From Gammaproteobacteria bacterium (GTDB taxonomy: Bacteria > Pseudomonadota > Gammaproteobacteria > SZUA-229), in contig JAASSE010000056.1 in NCBI GenBank assembly GCA_021768055.1, positions 1 through 6,809 of the forward strand: a stretch of DNA of 6,809 nucleotides, given 5' to 3'. The position numbers were made by a program, and so were the translations under genes. The notes beneath the pieces were generated by a model. It was given only the letters and a program-made list of their open reading frames with translations, did no database searches and had not been told where the DNA came from. Of this stretch, positions 1 to 6,809 are shown one piece after another; position 1 is the first letter of the stretch, and each line of letters starts with the position of its first letter.

Positions 1-851
1 AATGCCATCATCACGAGAATGATCATCGCCACCGGAATGCTGATACGCCAATCAAGCTCGGCCTTGTACTCAGGTTTGTCTGATTGCCACAACTCGCTGG
101 TTGAATGCGCCCGTACCCTCAACGGGTAAAATACATCTTCTCTCTCCGGTATCAGCACTCCGTATTCAGCGTAATCGATGATCTGGTAATTTGCCTCGCC
201 AGGTGAACCGATATAGTGACGGCCATTTTCAAATAACATGTAATCCAGCTTTGTATCGAGCGTGACATTCCTACCGCTTGACGCCAGATCAACGTGCGTT
301 ACGCCGTCCCTGTCAAATCGCTGGAATATATTTTTCATTTGCTTGCCGTCATCGCTGAGCGATTCCATGAAGATAACGGCTTTACCATCCTGCAGCTGGT
401 TAAAACGACCGGGCAACAAGGTACTGACCACGCTGGCATCACGAATCTGCGCCCTGATATCCGCACGTTCCAGCTCAACCGAGGGACGCATGTACAGCAT
501 CATCCAGAGTTCAATAAACAAAACCGGGATCAGTACGATGAAAATGGCACGGCTCAACTTGCGCGGTCCAATTCCACTGGCCATCAGTGCAGTCATTTCA
601 CTGTGCATGTGAAGCCTGCTGAATGCCAGCAAAACACCGAGAAACAGGCTTATAGGCAACAGCAGCACGAGAGATTTGAGCTGACTGTTGATATACAGGG
701 GCAAAATGGTTTCTGTGGTCAGATCACCGCGCAGAAACCACCTGAGAAATTGCACAACCTCGACACTGCTGACAACTATAAACAGCACCACGGCAACTGC
801 CATCCAGGTAAACAGAATTTCCCTGACGACATACCGGTCAACAATGTTCAT
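1..851 (-). CDS. lptF: LptF, LPS export ABC transporter permease (3' end beyond window)
   Basis: LptF pairs with LptG in the inner membrane; with the LptB ATPase they extract lipopolysaccharide and push it onto the LptC-LptA bridge. The minus-strand reading frame stays open from 851 to the window edge (283 codons; the family is about 360). Visible parts are: TM1 at about residues 12-30, TM2 at 58-78 followed by the cytoplasmic coupling-helix segment SEMTALMASGIG (84-95), TM3 at 102-121, a periplasmic beta-jellyroll region at about 123-265, then AELDWRI (264-270) leading into TM4. E. coli LptF, recalled from memory, has the matching SEITVMHACGLS and AELNWRI. The last two or so membrane helices are outside the window, and lptG is expected beyond. 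The start at 851 gives MNIVDRYVVRE, which aligns with E. coli MIIIRYLVRE. An in-frame ATG four codons upstream (863) would give MVPAMNIV. Neither start has a clear Shine-Dalgarno. Confidence 0.95.
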   Translation of the reverse strand, partial: MNIVDRYVVREILFTWMAVAVVLFIVVSSVEVVQFLRWFLRGDLTTETILPLYINSQLKSLVLLLPISLFLGVLLAFSRLHMHSEMTALMASGIGPRKLSRAIFIVLIPVLFIELWMMLYMRPSVELERADIRAQIRDASVVSTLLPGRFNQLQDGKAVIFMESLSDDGKQMKNIFQRFDRDGVTHVDLASSGRNVTLDTKLDYMLFENGRHYIGSPGEANYQIIDYAEYGVLIPEREDVFYPLRVRAHSTSELWQSDKPEYKAELDWRISIPVAMIILVMMA

Positions 852-871
852 CGCTGGCACCATAGAGCCGA

Positions 872-880
872 ATTATCACA
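872..880 (-). promoter_or_regulatory. Candidate extended -10 promoter for lptF
   Basis: Read on the minus strand this is TGTGATAAT, a TGn extension joined to the -10-like hexamer GATAAT. No good -35 lies 16-18 bp upstream, which fits an extended -10 promoter. Transcription would start near 865, leaving about 14 bases before the ATG at 851 and almost none before the in-frame ATG at 863. This is a motif match only. Confidence 0.4.
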
Positions 881-897
881 TTGTGGCTGTATTGTTG

Positions 898-912
898 ACC
901 AGTAAAACTGGT
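898..912. repeat. 15-bp perfect inverted repeat in the lptF-pepA divergent region
   Basis: ACCAGT-AAA-ACTGGT is a perfect dyad with 6-bp arms and a 3-base spacer. It lies where a -35 element would be for the lptF promoter candidate and about 100 bp before pepA. That position would suit an operator. However, a 6-bp dyad in 160 bases with free spacer length is expected by chance fairly often, so function is unproven. Confidence 0.35.
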
Positions 913-950
913 AGAAACCGCCCCTTTTGGCAGAAATCACGCAATCACCC

Positions 951-979
951 ATGAAATATCAAGATTAATTGCATACAAT
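951..979 (+). promoter_or_regulatory. Candidate sigma70 promoter for pepA
   Basis: TACAAT at 974-979 matches five of six -10 consensus positions. It is preceded, with a 17-bp spacer, by ATGAAA at 951-956, which matches four of six -35 positions. The start would fall near 986, giving a leader of about 27 bases with GGAG just before the pepA ATG. It is the best rightward candidate I found between the two divergent genes. Confidence 0.45.
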
Positions 980-1012
980 GCGCCAGAAATATTCGATTCA
1001 GCTGGAGACTCC

Positions 1013-2512
1013 ATGGAATACACCGTAAAAAGCGGCAGCCCTGAAAAGCAGCGCATCGGCTGTGTTGTAGCCGCCGTGTTCGCATCAAGAACTCTGTCAC
1101 CCGCAGCCAAAACCCTGGACAAGGCCAGTGGCGGCATGATTTCAAACCTGATCCGCCGTGGTGAACTCGAAGGAGATGTCGGCGGCACACTGCTGTTGCA
1201 CAATGTCGACAACACGCTGTGCGACCGCGTACTTCTGGTTGGCTGCGGCAAGGAAAAAGACATCGATACAAAGACGTTCAGAAAGATCAACGCGGTAATG
1301 ACGTCAACACTGAAGGCCAGTGGTACCACTGAGGTCGCATCTTTTCTAACTGAAATACCCGTCAAGCGCAGGAGCCTGAGCTGGAAGATTCATCAATCAA
1401 TCGAAGCTATTGACGCAACGCTGTACACATTTAACCAGCTGAAGTCCGAACAGAAGCCGCCGCGCAGACCGTTACGCAAATGTATTTTCAGTGTCTCCGG
1501 CCGCGGTCAGTTAGCCGAGGGTGAAGAAGCCGTTCGCCGCGGCATGGCCATCTCAGCCGGGATCAACCTGTCGAAAGACCTTGCCAACCTGCCGGGCAAT
1601 GTCTGTACGCCGTCCTACCTGGCGAAGCAGGCGACCAACATGCAGAAGCAGTTTCCGAAAACCCGGGTGACGGTACTGGATGAAAAAGACATTGAAGAAC
1701 TCGGTATGGGTGCTTTCATGTCCGTTACCAAAGGCAGCCGGCAGGAAGGCAAACTGATCACCATCGAGTACAGGGGCGGTGATAAAAAACAGAAGCCGAT
1801 TGTACTGGTCGGTAAAGGCGTTACTTTCGACTCCGGTGGTATCAGCCTCAAGCCCGGTGCCGCAATGGATGAAATGAAGTTTGATATGTGCGGTGCTGCC
1901 GGTGTGCTTGGTGCCGTATCCGCGGTTGCTGAACTGCAGTTACCAGTGAATGTCATCGGCGTGATCCCCACCGTTGAAAACATGCCTGACGGGAGCGCCA
2001 GCAAGCCCGGTGATATTGTCACCAGTATGTCAGGCCAGACCATTGAAATACTGAATACCGATGCTGAAGGTCGTTTGATATTGTGTGATGCGCTCAGCTA
2101 TGTCGAAAAATTTGATCCTGCGGCTGTTATCGATGTCGCGACCCTGACCGGCGCCTGCGTCGTTGCTTTGGGCGAACACCCGGCAGGCCTGATGGGCAAT
2201 CACAAACCGCTGATTCACGATCTGCTTAAAGCCGGCAAGAACAGTGGTGACCGCTGCTGGGAACTGCCGCTGTGGGACGATTACCAGGAACAGCTCGACA
2301 GCAACTTTGCCGATATCGCCAATATAGGCGGCAAGGCTGCCGGCACCATCACCGCTGCCTGTTTCCTGTCACGCTTTACCAAAAAATACCACTGGGCCCA
2401 CCTCGATATTGCCGGTGTGGCATGGAAGAGCGGCAAGCAAAAAGGCGCCACAGGCAGACCGGTCAGTCTCCTCGTGCACTACATCCTGGAACACCTTGAA
2501 CACAAGAAGTAG
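1013..2512 (+). CDS. pepA: Leucyl aminopeptidase PepA (peptidase family M17)
   Basis: Cytosolic two-metal aminopeptidase that removes N-terminal residues, preferring leucine, from peptides; the active family form is a hexamer. The product is 499 residues, against 503 in E. coli PepA, and aligns along its length, starting with the near-identical MEYTVKSGSPEKQR. The C-terminal catalytic domain has all expected residues. These are K268 and D273 in VGKGVTFDSGG, catalytic K280, D291 in FDMCGAA, and D350, E352 and catalytic R354 in the family signature NTDAEGRL. The N-terminal part (about 1-165) is the alpha/beta domain typical of the family. GGAG at 1004-1007, five bases before the ATG, supports this start. 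In E. coli PepA also binds DNA, in Xer recombination at cer sites and in carAB control; whether this protein does so cannot be read from the sequence. It is the first gene of a tight rightward cluster, with holC 15 bases downstream. Confidence 0.98.
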   Translation: MEYTVKSGSPEKQRIGCVVAAVFASRTLSPAAKTLDKASGGMISNLIRRGELEGDVGGTLLLHNVDNTLCDRVLLVGCGKEKDIDTKTFRKINAVMTSTLKASGTTEVASFLTEIPVKRRSLSWKIHQSIEAIDATLYTFNQLKSEQKPPRRPLRKCIFSVSGRGQLAEGEEAVRRGMAISAGINLSKDLANLPGNVCTPSYLAKQATNMQKQFPKTRVTVLDEKDIEELGMGAFMSVTKGSRQEGKLITIEYRGGDKKQKPIVLVGKGVTFDSGGISLKPGAAMDEMKFDMCGAAGVLGAVSAVAELQLPVNVIGVIPTVENMPDGSASKPGDIVTSMSGQTIEILNTDAEGRLILCDALSYVEKFDPAAVIDVATLTGACVVALGEHPAGLMGNHKPLIHDLLKAGKNSGDRCWELPLWDDYQEQLDSNFADIANIGGKAAGTITAACFLSRFTKKYHWAHLDIAGVAWKSGKQKGATGRPVSLLVHYILEHLEHKK

Positions 2513-2527
2513 ACGGCCAGGACATTT

Positions 2528-2965
2528 ATGAGCAAAAAACCGCGTGTTGATTTTTACAAGCTGAACAGTCAGAGCACACTGGCACTGAACCGCTTTTGCT
2601 GCCAGCTTGCTGACAAGGTTGTAAAGCTCGGTCATTCGGTTTTCGTGCGTACTCAATCCGAAGATGAATCACACATGCTCGACGACCTGATGTGGACATT
2701 CAGTGACAGCAGTTTTCTGCCGCACGCGATCCAGCAGCGTGACAACGACGCTGATGCGCCGGTCACTATCGGTCATGATACCAACCACGAATCTGCCTAC
2801 CTTCTTATCAACCTGTCGGCTGATGTACCATCCAATATCGACAGCTTCGAGCGTATCGCCGAGGTCATCAACGATGCACCACAGCTGGTTAACCAGGGCC
2901 GTGCGCGTTATGCTGCCTACAAACAGCAGGATTACCCATTGCATTATCACGAGATAAAAATCTAG
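2528..2965 (+). CDS. holC: DNA polymerase III chi subunit (HolC)
   Basis: Chi is an accessory protein of the replicative clamp loader. It pairs with psi (HolD) and links the loader to single-strand binding protein, helping polymerase handle SSB-coated lagging strand. The product is 145 residues, against 147 in E. coli. Matching landmarks are the N-terminal VDFYKL strand, LDDLMWTFSDSSFLPH (51-66, E. coli LDEALWARPAESFVPH), the core strand YLLINLS, and a C-terminal RARYAAYKQQDY. In E. coli the last segment contains residues implicated in SSB-tail binding. By my alignment R125 and Y128 here correspond to E. coli R128 and Y131, while E. coli K132 is alanine (A129). AGGAC at 2519-2523 precedes the ATG. 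The pepA-holC order is the classic gammaproteobacterial one, and the 15-base gap without a terminator implies co-transcription. Overall identity to E. coli is modest, so the call rests on motifs, length and position together. Confidence 0.93.
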   Translation: MSKKPRVDFYKLNSQSTLALNRFCCQLADKVVKLGHSVFVRTQSEDESHMLDDLMWTFSDSSFLPHAIQQRDNDADAPVTIGHDTNHESAYLLINLSADVPSNIDSFERIAEVINDAPQLVNQGRARYAAYKQQDYPLHYHEIKI

Positions 2966-2974
2966 AACAGCGCC

Positions 2975-3268
2975 ATGCCAGATAAAAACGATTCCCTGCC
3001 AATACTCGACGACATTATCATTCCCGGCGATGCCGACAAGGCAGCCAGTGAACGAGTCAGCAATGCCCAGGATTCGCTCTGGGATGAAAACAATGAAACA
3101 TCCAGGCCTGCCGCGATGCGCAGGACAACAAGCGAGCAGCCGCCAGACATCGAAGCACTGACCGAGCAGCTGGTCAGCGACCTCCTGCCCGAACTCGAGC
3201 AGTGGCTACGCGATAAAATCCGTACGCGCCTGCAGGCCCATCTCACCGGCACCACTGACGACAACTGA
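2975..3268 (+). CDS. Small acidic protein of unknown function between holC and valS
   Basis: I do not recognise a named family. The 97-residue product has no signal peptide or membrane segment. It has three parts: a short N-terminal hydrophobic motif LPILDDIIIPG (8-18) in acidic surroundings, a polar, probably disordered linker (about 19-57), and a predicted amphipathic helix (about 58-90) containing LTEQLVSDLLPELEQWL followed by a basic stretch KIRTRL. It starts 9 bases after holC. No good Shine-Dalgarno precedes the ATG, so translational coupling to holC is likely. E. coli has no gene at this position, but from memory some other gammaproteobacteria such as Pseudomonas carry a small hypothetical gene here. 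The motif-linker-helix layout suggests an adaptor or partner-binding peptide; that is inference. The conserved position and clean in-frame fit support a real gene. Confidence 0.75.
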   Translation: MPDKNDSLPILDDIIIPGDADKAASERVSNAQDSLWDENNETSRPAAMRRTTSEQPPDIEALTEQLVSDLLPELEQWLRDKIRTRLQAHLTGTTDDN

Positions 3269-3312
3269 GTCCCGACACACTGCCGTACATAGGCTGAAAC
3301 GCCTGCATGCGG

Positions 3313-3318
3313 TATAAT
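3313..3318 (+). promoter_or_regulatory. Consensus -10 (TATAAT), probable valS promoter
   Basis: A perfect TATAAT sits in the 81-base gap before valS, 31 bases ahead of its ATG, followed by a GC-rich discriminator-like stretch (CGCGC). The -35 is poor: the hexamer 17 bp upstream (3290-3295, TAGGCT) is unconvincing, and CTGAAA at 3294-3299 is too close at 13 bp. The start would be near 3325. This would let valS be transcribed independently of pepA-holC. Confidence 0.5.
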
Positions 3319-3349
3319 TTCGCGCTTTTACGTCCCTTGACCGGAATTC

Positions 3350-6184
3350 ATGGAAAAAACCTATAACCCCGCGGCCATCGAACAGAAGTGGTACCAGACC
3401 TGGGAGCAGAAAGGCTATTTCAGTGCCGATGCCGAAAGCTGGAAACAGGGGCCCCGCGATAGTTACTGCATCATGATCCCGCCGCCCAATGTCACCGGGC
3501 GACTGCACATGGGCCATGCTTTCCAGGACGCCATCATGGATGCATTGATTCGCTACCATCGCATGAAGGGCGATAAAACCCTGTGGCAGGTCGGCACCGA
3601 TCACGCCGGCATCGCTACACAGATGGTGGTTGAACGCCTGATCAACGCCGAAGGTAAAACCCGACATGATTATGGCCGCGAGAAATTTACCAAAAAGGTG
3701 TGGGACTGGAAAGAACACTCCGGCGGCACCATTACCGGTCAACTGCGCCGTATGGGTGCTTCGCTGGACTGGTCGCGTGAGCGCTTTACCATGGATGAAG
3801 GCCTGTCAGAAGCAGTTCAGGAAGTTTTCGTCCGACTCTATGAAGAAGGCCTGATTTACCGCGGCAAGCGCCTGGTCAACTGGGACCCGGTGCTGCACAC
3901 CGCGGTATCTGATCTTGAAGTCCTGTCCGAGGAAGAAAACGGCCACATGTGGCATATGCGCTACCCGCGCAGCAATGGCGCTGGCCATGTCGTGGTGGCG
4001 ACCACACGCCCGGAAACCATGCTGGGCGACTGTGCCGTTGCAGTACACCCGAATGATGAACGCTACAGCTATCTGCTCGGCGAATACCTTGACCTGCCAT
4101 TGACCGGCCGCCGCATTCCGGTGATTGCCGATGAGCACGTCGATCCGGAATTCGGTACCGGCTGCGTGAAGATAACACCGGCGCATGACTTTAACGACTA
4201 CCAGGTGTGGCAACGCCATCACACGAAAAACGAGCTGCGCGAAATGATTCACGGCGGCCTGATCAATATCTTCACCATCGACGCCGCGATTCGTGACAAT
4301 GAAGAAAAAGAAGGTGAGCTGATTCCTTCTGCCTATATCGGCATGGACCGTTATGAAGCACGCAAGCAGATCGTCAAGGATCTCGAGGCTGCAGGCCTGC
4401 TGGAAAAAGTCAATGACCACAAACTGATGGTGCCGCGTGGTGACCGCTCCGGCGCGGTGATCGAACCCTATCTGACTGACCAGTGGTACGTCAGTGTCAA
4501 ACCGCTGGCTGAACCGGCAATCACCGCGGTAGAAATCGGTTATATCAAATTTGTGCCCGACAACTGGAAGAACACCTACTTCGAATGGATGCGTAATATC
4601 GAAGACTGGTGTATCTCGCGCCAGATCTGGTGGGGACACCGCATCCCTGCCTGGTACGACGACGTCGGTAACGTTTATGTTGGCCGCAATATCGATGATG
4701 TACGAGAGAAAAACAAACTGCCGCCAGACTTCCCGTTGCAGCAGGATGAGGATGTACTGGACACCTGGTTCTCATCAGCGCTGTGGCCGTTCTCGACACT
4801 GGGCTGGCCGGAGAAAACTCCCGAGCTCGAACAGTTCTATCCAACCAACGTACTGGTAACCGGCTTCGACATTATCTTTTTCTGGGTCGCACGCATGATC
4901 ATGATGGGCCTGAAATTCATGGGTGACGTACCGTTCCATGAAATTTATATCCATGGCCTGGTGCGCGATGCCGAAGGCCAGAAAATGTCGAAATCAAAAG
5001 GTAACGTACTGGACCCTATCGATGTTGTTGATGGTATCGATCTCGAAGCACTGGTCGCAAAAAGAACCAGCGCAGTGATGCAGCCCCACCTGGTTGAACG
5101 TATCGAAAAACTGACACGAAAGAACTTTCCGCAAGGCATTCCTGCATTTGGTACCGATGCGCTGCGCTTTACATTTGCCGCACTGGCAACAACAGGTCGC
5201 GACATCGTACTCGCGCCTTCACGCATTGAAGGCTATCGCAACTACTGCAACAAGCTGTGGAACGCAACACGCTATGTACTGATGCAAACTGAAGGTAAGG
5301 ATACCGGTGTAGATAATGATGAGATTGAACTGTCATTAGCAGACCGCTGGATTATTTCACGATTACAGCTTGTGGAAGAAAATATAGAAAAACACATCAA
5401 GCACTACCGTTTCGATCATTACGCCCAGGACCTGTATGCGTTTGTATGGGATGACTATTGCGACTGGTATCTCGAACTTTCAAAACCGGTTTTATTCAAC
5501 GACGCAACACCGGAAGCAGCGCAGCGCGGTACACGGCGAACTCTGGTGCGTGTACTCGAAACTATTTTGCGCCTGAATCACCCGATCATGCCCTTCATCA
5601 CTGAAGAGCTCTGGCAGAAAGTTGCACCACTGGCTGGCAAGTCTGGTGAAACCATCATGAACCAGCCGTTCCCTCAAGGTGATAGTGACAAGATTGATGA
5701 AGAAGCTGAAGACGAACTCGACTGGGTGAAAACTTTCGTCACCGGTGTGCGCAAGATACGTTCGGAAATGGACATCGCACCCGGCAAAGCACTACCGGTA
5801 CTACTGGACAACGCGTCTGAAGATGACAAACGTATTTTTGACAATAACCAGGCCTTTATCGAAACGCTGGCCAAGCTCGAGTCAGTCAAATGGCTTGAAC
5901 AGGGTGAGCACGCGCCCGAATCAGCGGCTGCCCTTGTCGGAGAAATGCAGATCCTGATCCCGCTTGCCGGTCTGATCGACAAGGAAGCTGAACTTTCCCG
6001 CCTGGCAAAAGAAATAGCCAAACTGCAGGTTAACCTGGATAAAGGCAATGCCAAGCTGCAGAACCCTAACTTCGTAGATAAAGCACCGGAGTCTGTGGTC
6101 GACAAGGAACGCCAGCGCGTTGAAGAAATGGCCAGGGCCAAGCAACAGCTCGAGGACCAGTCGGAAAAAATCCGGGCACTCTAG
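3350..6184 (+). CDS. valS: Valyl-tRNA synthetase (class Ia)
   Basis: Charges tRNA-Val with valine in the cytoplasm and hydrolyses mischarged Thr-tRNA-Val. The product is 944 residues, against 951 in E. coli, and collinear with it. The catalytic Rossmann fold carries the HIGH-type motif HMGH (53-56, within [13 protein letters not shown]) and the KMSKS loop (545-549). The CP1 editing domain (about 190-345) has ATTRPET (217-223) and [10 protein letters not shown] (274-283). These supply the threonine, arginine, lysine and aspartates known to matter for ValRS editing. [20 protein letters not shown] (468-487) is the usual class Ia core. The anticodon-binding helical domain spans about 660-815. Residues about 875-944 form the C-terminal charged coiled coil that contacts tRNA. 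The start matches E. coli MEKTYNP exactly; only GGA at 3343-3345 serves as a weak ribosome site. Compared with E. coli there is an extra segment of about ten residues around 290-303 and a shorter loop after it. Nothing suggests inactivation. Confidence 0.99.
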   Translation: MEKTYNPAAIEQKWYQTWEQKGYFSADAESWKQGPRDSYCIMIPPPNVTGRLHMGHAFQDAIMDALIRYHRMKGDKTLWQVGTDHAGIATQMVVERLINAEGKTRHDYGREKFTKKVWDWKEHSGGTITGQLRRMGASLDWSRERFTMDEGLSEAVQEVFVRLYEEGLIYRGKRLVNWDPVLHTAVSDLEVLSEEENGHMWHMRYPRSNGAGHVVVATTRPETMLGDCAVAVHPNDERYSYLLGEYLDLPLTGRRIPVIADEHVDPEFGTGCVKITPAHDFNDYQVWQRHHTKNELREMIHGGLINIFTIDAAIRDNEEKEGELIPSAYIGMDRYEARKQIVKDLEAAGLLEKVNDHKLMVPRGDRSGAVIEPYLTDQWYVSVKPLAEPAITAVEIGYIKFVPDNWKNTYFEWMRNIEDWCISRQIWWGHRIPAWYDDVGNVYVGRNIDDVREKNKLPPDFPLQQDEDVLDTWFSSALWPFSTLGWPEKTPELEQFYPTNVLVTGFDIIFFWVARMIMMGLKFMGDVPFHEIYIHGLVRDAEGQKMSKSKGNVLDPIDVVDGIDLEALVAKRTSAVMQPHLVERIEKLTRKNFPQGIPAFGTDALRFTFAALATTGRDIVLAPSRIEGYRNYCNKLWNATRYVLMQTEGKDTGVDNDEIELSLADRWIISRLQLVEENIEKHIKHYRFDHYAQDLYAFVWDDYCDWYLELSKPVLFNDATPEAAQRGTRRTLVRVLETILRLNHPIMPFITEELWQKVAPLAGKSGETIMNQPFPQGDSDKIDEEAEDELDWVKTFVTGVRKIRSEMDIAPGKALPVLLDNASEDDKRIFDNNQAFIETLAKLESVKWLEQGEHAPESAAALVGEMQILIPLAGLIDKEAELSRLAKEIAKLQVNLDKGNAKLQNPNFVDKAPESVVDKERQRVEEMARAKQQLEDQSEKIRAL

Positions 6185-6204
6185 GCTGATTCGGCAGTCC
6201 AACA

Positions 6205-6220
6205 CTTGCACATAAGCAAG
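6205..6220 (+). other. Small inverted repeat after valS
   Basis: CTTGC-ACATAA-GCAAG can form a 5-bp stem with a 6-base loop, 21 bases after the valS stop. No T-run follows, so it does not look like an intrinsic terminator. It overlaps the -35 of the promoter candidate for the next gene. No convincing terminator is visible between valS and that gene. Confidence 0.25.
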
Positions 6221-6233
6221 CGGTCGCTGTAAT
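6206..6233 (+). promoter_or_regulatory. Candidate promoter for the downstream unknown gene
   Basis: TTGCAC (6206-6211) is followed after 16 bp by TGTAAT (6228-6233), which matches five of six -10 positions. The start would fall near 6240, giving a leader of about 29 bases. The -35 matches the consensus only in its TTG, so this is a moderate candidate; read-through from valS is the alternative. Confidence 0.35.
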
Positions 6234-6268
6234 CTCGGGTACAGACAAAGCAGACCAGCGATATCAAA

Positions 6269-6809
6269 ATGCAAACACCGGACAAACATCAACAGATTAT
6301 CCAGACGCACGCCGGCCTGATTCTCGGCGTGGTTCAGTGCATACAAAATTCGGACCTGAGGCCACAGATGGAGCAGGCACTGAAGCTGTCCGAACAGAAC
6401 GGCTGGGACAAACTGGTAGCCGCTATTCGAAAAATCCTAGATGGCAGTCGCGATGAAAGCATACTTGTCGGCCTCGATGATGAGGATACGGTAATCGCAA
6501 CCGCGATACTCAGAGGCTTGCAGGATCCAAACACCTTACCCAAGCCCGATGACAAACCCGACGCGACATTAGCCGCGCCAATGCTGGCCAACCTGATCAA
6601 TGATGCGCGAAGGGGCGATCATAATGCAGTGGTGATGCTCGGTGGCATGGCAGAACAGATGTCAGCAGCCGGTGGCGACATGGCACGTGTTGGTGCTGTG
6701 CTCAAGGACATGATCGATGGTGAACGCGATGTTGACAAACTATGCAGCAAGATGGGGCCGCAGGGTGAGTCACTGATTGTGCAGATTCTGGAAGAGCTGG
6801 GGAAACTGG
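6269..6809 (+). CDS. Unrecognised helical protein with internal duplication (3' end beyond window)
   Basis: I do not recognise the family. The frame is open for 180 codons to the window edge. No other start codon lies between this ATG and the in-frame stop at 6230-6232, so the start is firm although no Shine-Dalgarno is visible. The product looks all-helical, soluble and acidic, with no signal peptide or membrane segment. There are two helical halves (about 1-86 and 101-180) joined by a proline-rich polar linker (87-100, containing LPKPDDKPD). The halves share a unit: KILDGSRDESIL (55-66) resembles DMIDGERDVDKL (147-158), and each is followed by a helix ending ILRGL (80-84) or ILEEL (173-177). 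Such repeats suggest a helical scaffold or protein-binding role, which is inference. It lies 84 bases after valS in the same direction. Codon use resembles the neighbouring genes, giving no sign of recent transfer. Confidence 0.8.
   Translation, partial: MQTPDKHQQIIQTHAGLILGVVQCIQNSDLRPQMEQALKLSEQNGWDKLVAAIRKILDGSRDESILVGLDDEDTVIATAILRGLQDPNTLPKPDDKPDATLAAPMLANLINDARRGDHNAVVMLGGMAEQMSAAGGDMARVGAVLKDMIDGERDVDKLCSKMGPQGESLIVQILEELGKL

Noticed and set aside
895..900. TTGACC as a -35 element for pepA
   Set aside because: No -10-like hexamer occurs 16-18 bp downstream; that stretch is CG-rich (ACCGCCCC).
294..905. 203-codon plus-strand open frame (with a 116-codon one overlapping)
   Set aside because: Lies antisense to lptF, whose minus-strand frame gives a convincing family match. 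The plus-strand product is rich in His, Gln and Asn with no recognisable domain and no ribosome site.
937..1365. 142-codon minus-strand open frame over the pepA start
   Set aside because: Overlaps the firmly assigned N-terminus of pepA in antisense, with no family resemblance.
3291..3304. AGGC-TGAAAC-GCCT hairpin between the small gene and valS as a terminator
   Set aside because: The stem is only 4 bp, no T-run follows, and a consensus -10 lies immediately downstream.
3806..4639. 277-codon minus-strand open frame
   Set aside because: Entirely antisense to the valS editing and catalytic regions; the protein has no recognisable motif and is a by-product of valS codon composition.
5674..6141. 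155-codon minus-strand Ser-rich open frame
   Set aside because: Complement of the charged coiled-coil-coding end of valS; the Ser bias is a reading-frame artefact.
1..6809. A new defence, mobile or biosynthetic system
   Set aside because: All large frames are well-known housekeeping genes in a conserved order. There are no direct-repeat arrays, transposase, integrase, toxin-antitoxin pair or composition shift; only two small unassigned proteins remain.

Overview
The window is an ordinary piece of gammaproteobacterial chromosome carrying housekeeping genes. The order is lptF (leftward, cut by the window edge), then rightward pepA, holC, a small unrecognised gene, valS, and a second unrecognised gene cut by the right edge. 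lptF divergent from pepA, followed by holC and valS, is the arrangement known from Escherichia coli and relatives. PepA, HolC and ValS all resemble the E. coli proteins recalled from memory. By eye the base composition is close to half GC with no abrupt shift. I cannot name the genus; it is not E. coli itself, because of the extra genes and the sequence divergence.

Region by region: 1-851 (minus) encodes the N-terminal 283 or so residues of LptF, an inner-membrane subunit of the LptBFG lipopolysaccharide exporter. 852-1012 is the divergent promoter region, with an extended -10 candidate for lptF, a separate promoter candidate for pepA and a 15-bp perfect inverted repeat. 1013-2512 is pepA (M17 leucyl aminopeptidase). 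2528-2965 is holC (DNA polymerase III chi). 2975-3268 encodes a 97-residue acidic protein of unknown function. 3269-3349 is a short gap with a consensus TATAAT, probably a valS promoter. 3350-6184 is valS, with its synthetic and editing motifs intact. 6185-6268 is a short gap with a possible promoter. 6269 to the edge encodes an unrecognised, probably all-helical protein with an apparent internal duplication.

pepA, holC and the small gene are separated by 15 and 9 bases with no terminator between them, so they probably share one transcript that may read on into valS. Their products do not form one pathway (peptide turnover, clamp-loader accessory, unknown, tRNA charging). The grouping is a conserved growth-related neighbourhood rather than a dedicated system. 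I found no mobile element, CRISPR array, tRNA, rRNA or defence-like module. The only parts not explained by well-known genes are the two small unrecognised proteins and a short insertion in the ValRS editing domain. I do not see evidence for an undescribed multi-gene system.
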